A stretch of 64,000 bases of DNA from Pseudomonas extremorientalis. GTDB taxonomy: Bacteria; Pseudomonadota; Gammaproteobacteria; Pseudomonadales; Pseudomonadaceae. The stretch is taken from positions 1-64,000 of the forward strand of contig NZ_MDGK01000011.1 of the NCBI RefSeq assembly GCF_001870465.1. The letters run 5' to 3'. Below are positions 1 through 8,640 of the stretch, piece after piece (position 1 is the stretch's first letter; each line of letters starts with the position of its first letter). Under the pieces are notes generated by a model. That model made no database searches. It was not told where the DNA came from and saw only the letters and a program-made list of their open reading frames with translations. Position numbers and translations under genes: made by a program.

Positions 1-22
1 CGGGGCAAGCCCGCTCGCCACA
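1..22. repeat. REP-like half element at the window edge
   Basis: The first bases read cggggcaagcccgctcgcca. The reverse complement has the GCGAGCGGGCTTGCCCCG form typical of Pseudomonas fluorescens-group REP sequences. It lies just downstream of the minus-strand aldo/keto reductase stop. The rest of the element, if present, is outside the window. Confidence 0.55.
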
Positions 23-48
23 ACACTGTGTTCTGCTCAATAACAGGG

Positions 49-1065
49 TTACCGGCTTAAGCGCGCCACGCGCCCCGACACGAAGTGCCCGACGTCATTG
101 AACCCTGGCGTCGACGAATGCCCCGGCGTCACCAGCGAATCGATGAACGCTTCATCCTCCGCCGTGATGTCCACGTCCAACGCCCCGAGGTAGGCATCCC
201 ATTGCGCTTCGGTGCGCGGCCCGACAATCGCCGAGCTCACCGCCGAATTGTTCAATACCCAGGCAATCGCAAACTCCACGATCCCCACACCACGCCCTTG
301 GGTGTACTGCTGGATCTGCTGGGCGATGCGCAGCGATTCCACGCGCCATTCGGTTTCCAGGATGCGCTTGTCCTGGCGTGCCGCACGGCTGCCGGCCTCG
401 GGGGTGACGTCCGGCGCGTATTTGCCACTGAGCACGCCACGGGCCAATGGGCTGTAAGGCACCACGCCCAGGCCGTAGGCGGCTGCGGCAGTGAGCTGCT
501 CGACTTCGGCCTGACGGTTGACGATGTTGTACAGCGGCTGGCTGATGATCGGCTTGTCCACACCCAGGCGTTCGGCCACGCGAATCACCTCGGCAATGCG
601 CCAGCCGCGATAGTTCGACAAGCCCCAGTAGCGGATCTTGCCCTGGCGGATCAGGTCGCCGATCGCCGATACCGTCACTTCCAGCGGGGTGTTGTGGTCT
701 TCGCGGTGCAGGTAGTAGATGTCCAGGTAATCGGTATCGAGCCGGGTCAGGCTGGCTTCCAGTGCGTTGAAAATACGTTTGCGGCTCAAGCCGCTGCGGT
801 TGGGCAAACCGTCCACCGGGCCGATGCCAACCTTGGACGCCACCACCCAATCCTGGCGATTGCGCACGATGGCTTCGCCGACGATTTCCTCGGAACGTCC
901 GCCGGTGTAGACGTCCGCCGTGTCGATAAAATTGATGCCCTGGTCCCAGGCCTTGTCGATGATGCGCAGCGAGTCCTCGGTGTTGGTCTGTTCGCCAAAC
1001 ATCATGGTGCCCAGGGTCAAGGCGCTGACCTTCAACCCGGACTGGCCCAGTGTGCGGTAAATCAT
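49..1065 (-). CDS. aldo/keto reductase
   Basis: Cytosolic NADPH-dependent carbonyl reductase of the aldo/keto reductase superfamily, 338 residues, a full-length TIM barrel. The start MIYRTLGQSGLKVS, the DTADVY segment (catalytic Asp and Tyr), ASKVG (Lys) and YYLHRED (His) supply the D-Y-K-H tetrad. The late IVGPRTEAQ segment is the usual cofactor-binding region near the C-terminus. The ATG is preceded by AGGAG at good spacing. It lies downstream of a LysR gene on the same strand with an 81-base gap, so the two could be co-transcribed. The substrate cannot be told from sequence. Confidence 0.9.
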   Translation of the reverse strand: MIYRTLGQSGLKVSALTLGTMMFGEQTNTEDSLRIIDKAWDQGINFIDTADVYTGGRSEEIVGEAIVRNRQDWVVASKVGIGPVDGLPNRSGLSRKRIFNALEASLTRLDTDYLDIYYLHREDHNTPLEVTVSAIGDLIRQGKIRYWGLSNYRGWRIAEVIRVAERLGVDKPIISQPLYNIVNRQAEVEQLTAAAAYGLGVVPYSPLARGVLSGKYAPDVTPEAGSRAARQDKRILETEWRVESLRIAQQIQQYTQGRGVGIVEFAIAWVLNNSAVSSAIVGPRTEAQWDAYLGALDVDITAEDEAFIDSLVTPGHSSTPGFNDVGHFVSGRVARLSR

Positions 1066-1146
1066 GGAAAACTCCTCAAGGCAGGGAAACGTGTCCCATG
1101 CAATACCAGACTCGGCCGCTCTGGGACAAGCCCTGCACGCGTTTCT

Positions 1147-2049
1147 TCATGGACTCAGCAGCACCTGACAACGCTGCTGCAGGAAACGGTGCAGCACCTT
1201 CACCCGTTCCGACACCTGCAGCCGGTGCGGGCACATCAGGTTGAAGGGCGTCGGTTCGCCTTGCCAGTCAGGCAGCAACGGCACCAGCCGACCGGCCTTG
1301 ATGTCCTGGGCAATATCCAGGTTGGCCTTGTAGGCGATGCCGTGACCGGCCAATGCCCAGCGCCGCACGATTTCGCCGTCATCGCTCAAGTAGTCCCCCG
1401 ACACTTCGACCTCCTGCAACACCGCGCCCTGACGGAAATACCAGGTGTTGTTGGCACGGCCCCGACGCATGTAGCGCAGCGCGTTGTGTTGTGCCAGGTC
1501 GGCTGGAGCCCGTGGCGTGCCGTGGCGCGCCAGGTAATCCGGGCTGGCACAGGGGATGCGGTGGTGGTCGGGCACCACCGGCAGCGCTACCAGGCTGGAG
1601 TCCCGGGGGACACCAAAGCGCAGGGCAATGTCCACGGTGTCGCGGAACAGGTCGGCATTGCTGTCGTTGAGCAGCAATTGCAGGCGGATATTCGGGTGTT
1701 CGAGCTTGAACGCATCCAGCCAGCCCAGCAGTACATTGCGCCCGAAGTCCGAGGGCGCCGCCAGTTGCAGCAGGCCACTGAGGCTCTGGCCCTGCTGCTT
1801 GATCGCCTGCTCGCCCTCGGACAGCGCCTCCAGTGCGACGCGCACGCTCTCCAGGTAGCGCCGACCTTCTTCGGTCAAGCGCATGCTGCGGGTCGAGCGC
1901 GCCAGCAGGCGAATGCCCAGGCGGGTTTCCAGGCGCTTGAGGGCGATACTCGCGGCAGCCGGGGTCAAGCCGAGGCCGCGGGCGGCGGCAGACAGGCTGC
2001 CGGTGTCGGCGGTGCGCACGAAGACTTCAAGGTCGAGGGTCGAGCTCAT
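1147..2049 (-). CDS. LysR-family transcriptional regulator
   Basis: DNA-binding regulator of 300 residues, the normal LysR length. The N-terminal winged helix-turn-helix covers about residues 1-60 (LEVFVRTADTGSLSAAARGL, then a recognition helix with SIALKRLETRLG). The remainder is a periplasmic-binding-protein-like effector domain. AAAGGA sits 8 bases before the ATG. The gene is divergent from the SDR that starts at 2150, and the 100-base gap between them is the expected LysR operator region. It likely controls that SDR and perhaps the aldo/keto reductase downstream (inference from layout). Confidence 0.92.
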   Translation of the reverse strand: MSSTLDLEVFVRTADTGSLSAAARGLGLTPAAASIALKRLETRLGIRLLARSTRSMRLTEEGRRYLESVRVALEALSEGEQAIKQQGQSLSGLLQLAAPSDFGRNVLLGWLDAFKLEHPNIRLQLLLNDSNADLFRDTVDIALRFGVPRDSSLVALPVVPDHHRIPCASPDYLARHGTPRAPADLAQHNALRYMRRGRANNTWYFRQGAVLQEVEVSGDYLSDDGEIVRRWALAGHGIAYKANLDIAQDIKAGRLVPLLPDWQGEPTPFNLMCPHRLQVSERVKVLHRFLQQRCQVLLSP

Positions 2050-2149
2050 TTGTAAAAATCCTTTAAAGATCTTGTCGTTTTACCGGGATTTTTCGTCGAT
2101 TGCCAAGCTGGGAAGATGAACCCTCACTTAATCAATCAGGAATTTCCCC

Positions 2150-2854
2150 ATGACTTCTTCCCTCAACGGCAAAACCGTCATCGTGATTGGCGGCAGCAGC
2201 GGAATCGGCGCGGCCGTGGCCAAGGCCGCTGCTGCGCGCGGGGCGCAGGTGGTGCTGGCCGGGCGGCGCTTGACCAGCGGCGTGGTAAACGGCCTGCGCA
2301 GCGAACCGGTGAACGTCACCGATGCAGGGTCTTTGCAACAATTGTTCGAACGCGTGGGGCGGTTCGACCACCTGGTCTACACCTCAGGGCCAACCGTGCG
2401 TGCCAAGACCTTGATCGAAACCGATCTGACCGAGGCTCAGGACAACTTCAACGTGAAACTCTGGGGCTCGTTACGGGCGATCCAACTGGCGCTGCCATTC
2501 CTGGATAAGCACGGCAGCATCAGCCTGACCTCTGGGCAACTGGGACGTAAATTGGCGCCGGGCCAGTTCATCAAGACTGGGATCAACGCGGCGACCGAAG
2601 CTCTGGGCAAACAGTTGGCCAAAGAACTGGCCCCGCGTCGGGTCAATGTGATCAGCCCGGGCGTGATTGATACGCCAGCGTATGCGGGGTTGTCTGAAGA
2701 ACAACGTCTGGCGATGTTCGCCAAGGTGGGAGAGGGGGTGCCGGTAGGGCGAGTGGGACAGGCTGAAGAAGTAGCACAGGTCTATGTGTTGGCGATGGAG
2801 AATGGGTTTATGACCGGTGCTGTGATCGATATCGACGGCGGCGGTACGCTGTAG
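2150..2854 (+). CDS. SDR-family oxidoreductase
   Basis: Short-chain dehydrogenase/reductase of 234 residues with a Rossmann fold. The N-terminal GGSSGIGAAVA is the glycine-rich NAD(P) motif. The active-site region is divergent: SLTSGQLG supplies the Ser, but the usual YxxxK is not obvious. In its place, the stretch after LAPGQFIKTGINAATEALG has no clear Tyr. The DIDGGGTL C-terminus is typical of the family. It is divergent from the LysR gene and followed by a strong hairpin. A simple reductase role is likely but unproven, given the atypical catalytic segment. Confidence 0.85.
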   Translation: MTSSLNGKTVIVIGGSSGIGAAVAKAAAARGAQVVLAGRRLTSGVVNGLRSEPVNVTDAGSLQQLFERVGRFDHLVYTSGPTVRAKTLIETDLTEAQDNFNVKLWGSLRAIQLALPFLDKHGSISLTSGQLGRKLAPGQFIKTGINAATEALGKQLAKELAPRRVNVISPGVIDTPAYAGLSEEQRLAMFAKVGEGVPVGRVGQAEEVAQVYVLAMENGFMTGAVIDIDGGGTL

Positions 2855-2908
2855 CTTGTTGAGAAAGGTGATTGAACGAAATTGTCCGGCAGACCACATA
2901 GCCCATGA

Positions 2909-2931
2909 GGGCTGCTCGAGCCGAGCAGCCC
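2909..2931 (+). terminator. hairpin downstream of the SDR gene
   Basis: Perfect 9-bp stem GGGCTGCTC / GAGCAGCCC with loop GAGCC, followed by TTCACGTTCATTTT. It lies 55 bases after the SDR stop and 28 bases before the next small gene. It is either a terminator or an attenuator-like hairpin in front of the small ORF. Confidence 0.6.
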
Positions 2932-2958
2932 TTCACGTTCATTTTCTGGAGAGAGCCC

Positions 2959-3129
2959 ATGTCAACAGTGAATCACCCTACACCGTTCCTAGGGGCCAAC
3001 GCCCTCATCGAGTCGATTATCGGCACGATTCAAGGCCGGCAACCCACCGAACAAAGACCACTGACGGATGACCAGAAGCGAGTGCTGGAGGGGAAACCCG
3101 TAGCACCCGATTCGAAAATCACTTATTGA
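2959..3129 (+). CDS. small hypothetical protein, 56 residues
   Basis: Begins MSTVNHPTPFLGANALIES and ends PVAPDSKITY. The ATG has a clear ribosome binding site, GGAGAG, 5 bases upstream, which supports this start over longer in-frame extensions that would run into the hairpin. No membrane segment or signal peptide is visible, and the protein is polar and Pro/Gln-rich in its second half. It is convergent with the MFS gene, with an 10-base gap. I do not recognise the family. Confidence 0.55.
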   Translation: MSTVNHPTPFLGANALIESIIGTIQGRQPTEQRPLTDDQKRVLEGKPVAPDSKITY

Positions 3130-3139
3130 CGCAGGCCGC

Positions 3140-4450
3140 TTAGCCCTTAAGGGTACGCGTCATCCGCAACGCCAACACGCTGCCGGCGACAATCACCGCC
3201 GCCAGCAGGTACAGCGCCACATCCGTGGACCCGGTGGCATCCTTCACAAAACCCACAATATACGGGCTGAGGAAGCCGGCCATCTGGCCCATGGAATTGA
3301 TCAACGCCAGGCCGCCTGCCGCCGCGCCCGCACTGAGCATGGCGGTGGGCACCGGCCAGAACATCGGCAGGCCGGTCAACGCACCCATGGTGGCGATGGT
3401 CAGGCCGAGGATCGCAATCGCCGGCGTGGTGGCGAAGTTCACCGCGATTACCAGGCCGATTGCGCCCATCAACATCGGCACCACCAAGTGCCAGCGACGC
3501 TCCTTGCGCAAGTCGGCGGAACGGCCCACCAGCAGCATGAATAACGCCGCCAGCAGGTAGGGGATAGCACTGAGCCAGCCGATCACCAGGTTATCGCTGA
3601 ACCCCAGGTTCTTGATGATCGACGGCAGCCAGAAGTTGATGGCGTACACGCCGCTCTGGATGCAGAAGTAGATCAGGCCGAACGCCCAGATCGCCGGGTT
3701 CTTGAACACTTCGGCCAGCGAATCGGTGGTGGTTTTCGGCTTATTGGCCAGGTCAGTCGCTTGGTCGGCTTCCAGCACCGCGCGTTCGTGGGGCTTGAGC
3801 CACTTGGCGTTGGCGAAACTGTCGCTGAGCAGGAAGTAGGCAAGGGCGCCCAGGATCACGGTCGGGATACCTTGCAGCAGGAACATCCACTGCCAGCCCG
3901 CCAAGCCACCCTGGCCGGCAGCGAAGTGGTTGAGGATCCAGCCGGAGAACGGGCTGCCGAGCAAACCGGACACCGGAATGGCCGACATGAACAACGCCAT
4001 GATCCGCCCACGGCGGAACGTCGGGAACCACTGCGAGAGGTACAGCACCACACCGGGGAAGAAGCCCGCTTCAGCGGCACCGGTGAACAGGCGCAGGGTG
4101 TAGAAGTGCGTCGGTGTGGTGACGAACAGCAGGCAGGTGGACAGCGTGCCCCAGACGATCATCATCAACGCAATCCAGCGGCGTGGACCGAATTTGGTCA
4201 ATGCCAGGTTGCTCGGCACGCCGCACAGCACGTAGCCGATAAAGAAGATCCCGGCCCCGAGGCCGTACACGGTTTCGCTGAATTTCAACGCGTCGAGCAT
4301 CTGCAACTTGGCAAAGCCGACGTTTACCCGGTCCAGGTAGTTGAACAGATAGCAGATGAAAATGAAGGGGATCAGGCGCAGGGTAATGCGCTTGTAGATG
4401 GCGTTTTTATCGTCATCGGTGGCCAGTGTGGCTGCGGCGCTCTGTGACAT
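3140..4450 (-). CDS. MFS transporter, anion:cation symporter type
   Basis: Inner-membrane transporter of 436 residues with about twelve hydrophobic helices. The N-terminal region RLIPFIFICYLFNYLDRVNVGFAK contains the NYLDR signature of the ACS/phthalate-glucarate permease group. The loop RRGRIMALFMSAIP and the central hydrophilic loop around residues 200-235 fit the MFS pattern. It is divergent from cdaR and near a glycerate kinase gene. Import of a sugar diacid or of glycerate is therefore the most likely role (inference). No glucarate or galactarate dehydratase is nearby, which favours a glycerate-type substrate. Confidence 0.88.
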   Translation of the reverse strand: MSQSAAATLATDDDKNAIYKRITLRLIPFIFICYLFNYLDRVNVGFAKLQMLDALKFSETVYGLGAGIFFIGYVLCGVPSNLALTKFGPRRWIALMMIVWGTLSTCLLFVTTPTHFYTLRLFTGAAEAGFFPGVVLYLSQWFPTFRRGRIMALFMSAIPVSGLLGSPFSGWILNHFAAGQGGLAGWQWMFLLQGIPTVILGALAYFLLSDSFANAKWLKPHERAVLEADQATDLANKPKTTTDSLAEVFKNPAIWAFGLIYFCIQSGVYAINFWLPSIIKNLGFSDNLVIGWLSAIPYLLAALFMLLVGRSADLRKERRWHLVVPMLMGAIGLVIAVNFATTPAIAILGLTIATMGALTGLPMFWPVPTAMLSAGAAAGGLALINSMGQMAGFLSPYIVGFVKDATGSTDVALYLLAAVIVAGSVLALRMTRTLKG

Positions 4451-4610
4451 GGGAGTCTCTCTTTATTATGATTTTTCGCGATGCGAGGGTAACGTTGATC
4501 GCCTGAAGAGTCTCGGCCCTCTGGCAGGCCGCTGTCTTTGTGCTTGCGCACAGCGAACCCTGCTTTGCGCTGTGCCGATGAACAATCACCCTTTCAAGGA
4601 ATTTAGCCGC

Positions 4611-5717
4611 ATGTTCGAGCTGGATCATGACCTGGCGCAGGATATCGTCGATCGGACCATGGCGATCCTGCCCTACAACGTCAATGTCATGGACAGCCAG
4701 GGCCTGATTCTCGGCAGCGGCGAACCCGAGCGTATCAATACCCGCCATGAGGGCGCGCAACTGGTGCTCGCCAATGGCCGGGTGGTGGAAATCGACGGCC
4801 AGACCGCCAAGCACCTCAAGGGCGTACAGCCCGGTATCAACCTGCCGCTGCTGCACGACGGGCGCCTGATCGGCGTGCTGGGCATCACCGGCGAGCCGGA
4901 AGGCCTGCGCACCTACGCCGAACTGGTGCGCATGACCGCCGAAATGCTGGTGAGCCATCGCCACCAGCAGGCCGAGCAACAATGGCGGCGCCAGCGTTGC
5001 GATGATCTGCTGGCCCTGCTGCTGGCGGAAACCGGCGACTCGCCACGCCTGGTGGACGAAGCCCAGCAACTGGGGCTCAAGCCGCAGATGGCGCGCACCC
5101 CGTATCTGTTCGAACTCGGTGCGGGGCAATCGGCAGAGGCGTTGGGTAGCTGGCTGACCTCGCGTTATCCGGACAGTTGGTGTGTCAGCTCGGCGCAGTA
5201 TTCATTGTTGTGGTGCCGGCCGGCGGCGGTTCCGGTCGACAACCCGCGCCTGCTGGAAAAACTCGACGGCCTCGGCTGGCATGTCCTGCGTGTTGCCGTG
5301 GGCGGGCAAGCGGATGGGCTGGCGGGGCTGCGTCGCTGCTATCGGCGCGTCGGTGATTTACTGGCCTACGGTCGCGATGTGTTGCCGCAGTCACGCTTGC
5401 TGACGCTCAACCGCTATCGCCTGCCGGTAATGCTCTGGCGCCATCGCAACGACGACGCCCTCGACGAACTGCTCAACCCGCTGCGCAAAGTACTGGCCAA
5501 GGACGGCAACGGCCAGCTGCTGGCCACACTGCGCAGTTGGTGTGAACACGACGGGCAAAGCCAGGCCTGCGCCGAGGCCCTGGGCATTCACCGCAACAGC
5601 CTGCGTTACCGCATGGAGCGGATTGCCGAACTCAGTGGCGTCGACCCGTTGACCCTGGACGGCATGCTCGCCCTCTACCTGGGCGTACAGCTGTTGCCCC
5701 AGGCTTTGTCGGAATGA
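4611..5717 (+). CDS. cdaR: sugar diacid/glycerate-responsive regulator CdaR
   Basis: Transcription activator of 368 residues. Residues 1-135 form the sugar-diacid recognition domain, with AQDIVDRTMAILPYNVNVMD, GSGEPERI and GINLPLLHDGRLIGVLG closely following E. coli CdaR. The C-terminal PucR-type helix-turn-helix is at ALGIHRNSLRYRMERIAEL. The chosen ATG gives an N-terminus like E. coli CdaR, with AAGGA about 10 bases upstream; an in-frame ATG at 4578 is possible. It is divergent from the MFS transporter and upstream of glycerate kinase, so it probably regulates both. Confidence 0.92.
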   Translation: MFELDHDLAQDIVDRTMAILPYNVNVMDSQGLILGSGEPERINTRHEGAQLVLANGRVVEIDGQTAKHLKGVQPGINLPLLHDGRLIGVLGITGEPEGLRTYAELVRMTAEMLVSHRHQQAEQQWRRQRCDDLLALLLAETGDSPRLVDEAQQLGLKPQMARTPYLFELGAGQSAEALGSWLTSRYPDSWCVSSAQYSLLWCRPAAVPVDNPRLLEKLDGLGWHVLRVAVGGQADGLAGLRRCYRRVGDLLAYGRDVLPQSRLLTLNRYRLPVMLWRHRNDDALDELLNPLRKVLAKDGNGQLLATLRSWCEHDGQSQACAEALGIHRNSLRYRMERIAELSGVDPLTLDGMLALYLGVQLLPQALSE

Positions 5718-5808
5718 ACAACAAAGCACCGCCACACTTGTGCATTGGACCGGCGTCAGCGGCGGTAGCAACTGGCAGCATGGGCGTCATAAAAACCGGA
5801 GAAAGCCC

Positions 5809-6948
5809 ATGAAGATCATCATCGCCCCCGACTCGTTCAAGGACAGCCTGAGTGCCGAAGGCGTCGCCCAGGCGATTGCCGAAGGATTGGCACAGGTGTG
5901 GCCCGATGCCGAGTTGGTCCAATGCCCCATGGCGGACGGTGGTGAAGGCACAGTGGATGCGGTGCTCGCGGCGTGCAAAGGCCAATTGCGCCACCACGTC
6001 GTGCGTGGCCCGCTTGGCACCGCGGTTGAAGCACACTGGGGCTGGTTGGCCGACAGCCACACGGCGATCATCGAAATGGCCGAGGCTAGCGGCCTGCAGT
6101 TGGTGCCGCCGGGCCAGCGCGACGCATGCACAACCACCACCCATGGCACTGGCGAACTGATCCGTGCGGCACTGGATGCCGGCGCTGAGCGCATCATCCT
6201 GGCGATTGGCGGCAGTGCCACCAACGATGGCGGTGCCGGCGCGATGCAGGCGCTCGGTGTGCAGCTGTTCGACGCCGAAGACCAACCGCTGGCACCCGGT
6301 GGCCTGGCCCTGGCGCGCCTGGCGCGGATCAGCCTGGAACACCTCGACCCACGCCTGGCGCAGGTACGCTTTGAAATCGCCGCAGACGTGAACAATCCGC
6401 TGTGCGGCCCCCACGGCGCCTCGGCGATTTTCGGCCCGCAAAAAGGCGCGAATCCCGAGCAAGTCCAACAACTCGACGCCGCCCTTGGCCGCTTCGCCGA
6501 TCACTGCGCCAACATGCTATCCAAGGATGTACGCGATGAACCTGGCAGCGGCGCCGCAGGTGGCTTGGGCTTTGCGGCCAAGGCCTTTTTCGGCGCGCAG
6601 TTCCGCGCTGGCGTAGAGGTAGTGGCCGAACTGGTCGGCCTGGACGCCGCCGTACGCGGCGCCGACCTGGTGATCACCGGCGAAGGCCGTTTCGACGCCC
6701 AGACCCTGCGCGGCAAAACCCCGTTCGGTGTGGCGCGCATCGCCCGGCAACACAAGGTGCCCGTTATCGTGATCGCCGGCACCTTGGGCGATGGCTACGA
6801 GCAGATGTATGCCCATGGCGTGGATGCGGCATTTGCCTTGCCCTCAGGACCCATGACTTTGGAACAGGCCTGCGCTGAGGCGCCGCGCCTGCTCAGTGAA
6901 CGGGCAGCCGATGTTGCGCGGCTGTGGCGCACCGCAGGCAAGCACTGA
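5809..6948 (+). CDS. glxK: glycerate kinase
   Basis: Phosphorylates D-glycerate to 2-phosphoglycerate (GarK/GlxK family), 379 residues, full length. Family hallmarks are the N-terminus MKIIIAPDSFKDSLSA, the segment CPMADGGEGTVDA, GGSATNDGGAGAMQALG and GSGAAGGLGFA. The ATG at 5809 follows GGAGAAAGCCC. It lies 91 bases downstream of cdaR on the same strand, consistent with CdaR-controlled glycerate use together with the divergent transporter. The choice between 2- and 3-phosphoglycerate product is known for the family, not seen here. Confidence 0.94.
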   Translation: MKIIIAPDSFKDSLSAEGVAQAIAEGLAQVWPDAELVQCPMADGGEGTVDAVLAACKGQLRHHVVRGPLGTAVEAHWGWLADSHTAIIEMAEASGLQLVPPGQRDACTTTTHGTGELIRAALDAGAERIILAIGGSATNDGGAGAMQALGVQLFDAEDQPLAPGGLALARLARISLEHLDPRLAQVRFEIAADVNNPLCGPHGASAIFGPQKGANPEQVQQLDAALGRFADHCANMLSKDVRDEPGSGAAGGLGFAAKAFFGAQFRAGVEVVAELVGLDAAVRGADLVITGEGRFDAQTLRGKTPFGVARIARQHKVPVIVIAGTLGDGYEQMYAHGVDAAFALPSGPMTLEQACAEAPRLLSERAADVARLWRTAGKH

Positions 6949-7001
6949 CGGACGAGCCCGAACATGGGACAATCCGCGCCTTTTCGACACGGAGAGTCCC
7001 C

Positions 7002-8066
7002 ATGCTGCGTCCCGCATTCCTGGCCCTGTTGCTCACCGGCGCCACTGTCCCGGTCTTCGCCCAACCATCCTCCGAAACCGTACCGCTGCTGCGCGAGATC
7101 AAGCAGTGGGTGGTCGGTTGCGACAACCTGCGCAATTGTCACGCCCTCAGCGCGCCCAGCGGCGTGGATGAGGAGGACTACAGCTCGCTGACCTTGCACA
7201 TCTGGCATCAGGCCGGTCCGCAAGGGTATCCGCGTCTGCGCTTTGATCATCGCGGTCAAGACGTAGACCTTTCCACCTTGCTGCTGGACGGCCAGCCCCT
7301 GGGCCAGGAACTGACGCGGGAATTGCACGTTGAGCTGGATGACCAGGGCGGTGATCCCGAGGTGCAGTCGTACGGGGTGATTGATGACGCAGCGACGCGG
7401 CGCTGGTTGCAGCGCCTGCGCAATGGCCAGCGCCTGCAGTTGCCAGGCGAGGGCGCCGCGCACGTATCGCTGAGCGGGTTGAGTGCTTCGCTGCTGTTGA
7501 TGGATGCAGTACAGGGACGCGTGGACAACGTGACGGCCCTGGCTCGACCTGGCAAGGGCGCGGCCAGCGACGTGCCACCACGGGCGCCAACGCCGATATT
7601 GCGCAAGTTTACGCCAGCGCCGCCGTTGACCGCGCAGGAGCAGGCCGGGTTGGTGGCGGCTGCATTGCAGGCCGTCACGCCGGAAGAGGGTGAGCCCGAG
7701 GCAAAAGCCGGTGCCCTGACGGCACGCCAGGCAATGACCGTGACACGTTATGACTGTGCGGCCTACAACTGCGAGTTCAATGTCAGCAGCCGTGAGCGGC
7801 AGGCGCCCTACACCGAGACGCTGATGGACCTGCAGCCGCTGCCTCTGGAAGACGCCGCGCTGCAAGGCTCGGTCGGCTATGACGAGGCTTCCGGCACACT
7901 GAGTTACTTCTACAAGCAGCGTGGCATCGGTGATTGCGGCGGCGGGGCCTCCTGGGTGTTCGACGGCAAGCGCTTCCAGCTCAGCGAGTTCCACCGGATG
8001 CCGCGTTGCACCGGGGTCGGTTACGGTGACTGGCCGTCGCTGTGGTCAACCGTGCCAGCCCCCTAG
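7002..8066 (+). CDS. DUF1176 domain exported protein
   Basis: 354 residues with a Sec signal peptide (MLRPAFLALLLTGATVPVFA, cleavage expected after residue 20). The mature part has paired cysteines in VVGCDNLRNCHA and DCAAYNCEF, a repeated-half layout, and a C-terminal QRGIGDCGGGASWVFDG segment characteristic of DUF1176 proteins. GGAGAG precedes the ATG. The function of this family is unknown. The cysteines suggest periplasmic disulfides. Confidence 0.82.
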   Translation: MLRPAFLALLLTGATVPVFAQPSSETVPLLREIKQWVVGCDNLRNCHALSAPSGVDEEDYSSLTLHIWHQAGPQGYPRLRFDHRGQDVDLSTLLLDGQPLGQELTRELHVELDDQGGDPEVQSYGVIDDAATRRWLQRLRNGQRLQLPGEGAAHVSLSGLSASLLLMDAVQGRVDNVTALARPGKGAASDVPPRAPTPILRKFTPAPPLTAQEQAGLVAAALQAVTPEEGEPEAKAGALTARQAMTVTRYDCAAYNCEFNVSSRERQAPYTETLMDLQPLPLEDAALQGSVGYDEASGTLSYFYKQRGIGDCGGGASWVFDGKRFQLSEFHRMPRCTGVGYGDWPSLWSTVPAP

Positions 8067-8127
8067 CCATCGGCTCAATGTCGCCCCTACACTGGCCGGC
8101 CACGTGTCTTTCAAAGGATGAAACACC

Positions 8128-8640
8128 ATGCACACGCCTGAACCCCCTATCGTGATCCAGCGCTTCACCGAGGCCCACCTTGAAGGCGTCGCTGCGCTCT
8201 ACAACGAACCGGCCGTGTGCCGTCAGGTGCTGCAAATGCCTTTCCAGTCGGTCGAGATGTGGCGCAAACGCCTGGTGATGGACAACGAGCGGCGGCTGCA
8301 ACTGGTGGCGTTGCATGGCGGTGAGGTGGTCGGCCAGCTGGGCCTGGAACAGTACCTGCGCGTGCGCCAGGCCCATGTCGGTACGTTCGGCATGGGCGTG
8401 GCAACGGCGTGGCAGGGCAAGGGCGTCGGTTCGCGGCTGCTGACGGCCGCGTTGGACGTGGCCGACAACTGGATGAACCTGCACCGCGTGGAACTCACGG
8501 TGTACGCCGACAACGAAGCGGCGCAGCGGCTGTACCGCAAGTTCGGCTTTGCGGTCGAAGGCGTATTGCGTGATTACGCCCTGCGTGACGGCCAGTTTGT
8601 CGACACGGTGAGCATGGCGCGTCTGCGCAAGTCGGCCTAG
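8128..8640 (+). CDS. GNAT-family N-acetyltransferase, YhhY-like
   Basis: 170 residues, one GNAT domain. The acetyl-CoA binding motif A is VATAWQGKGVGSRLL. The RVELTVYADNEAAQRLYRKFGF and CDNW-like ADNWMNLHRVEL regions parallel E. coli YhhY, an amino-acid acetyltransferase. AAGGA lies upstream of the ATG. Its stop overlaps that of the convergent racemase gene by 4 bases. Amino acids are a plausible substrate by homology. Confidence 0.87.
   Translation: MHTPEPPIVIQRFTEAHLEGVAALYNEPAVCRQVLQMPFQSVEMWRKRLVMDNERRLQLVALHGGEVVGQLGLEQYLRVRQAHVGTFGMGVATAWQGKGVGSRLLTAALDVADNWMNLHRVELTVYADNEAAQRLYRKFGFAVEGVLRDYALRDGQFVDTVSMARLRKSA

Noticed and set aside
85..2055. Plus-strand ORF of 656 codons over the first two genes
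   Set aside because: It runs antisense across both the aldo/keto reductase and the LysR gene, which have clear motifs and ribosome sites.
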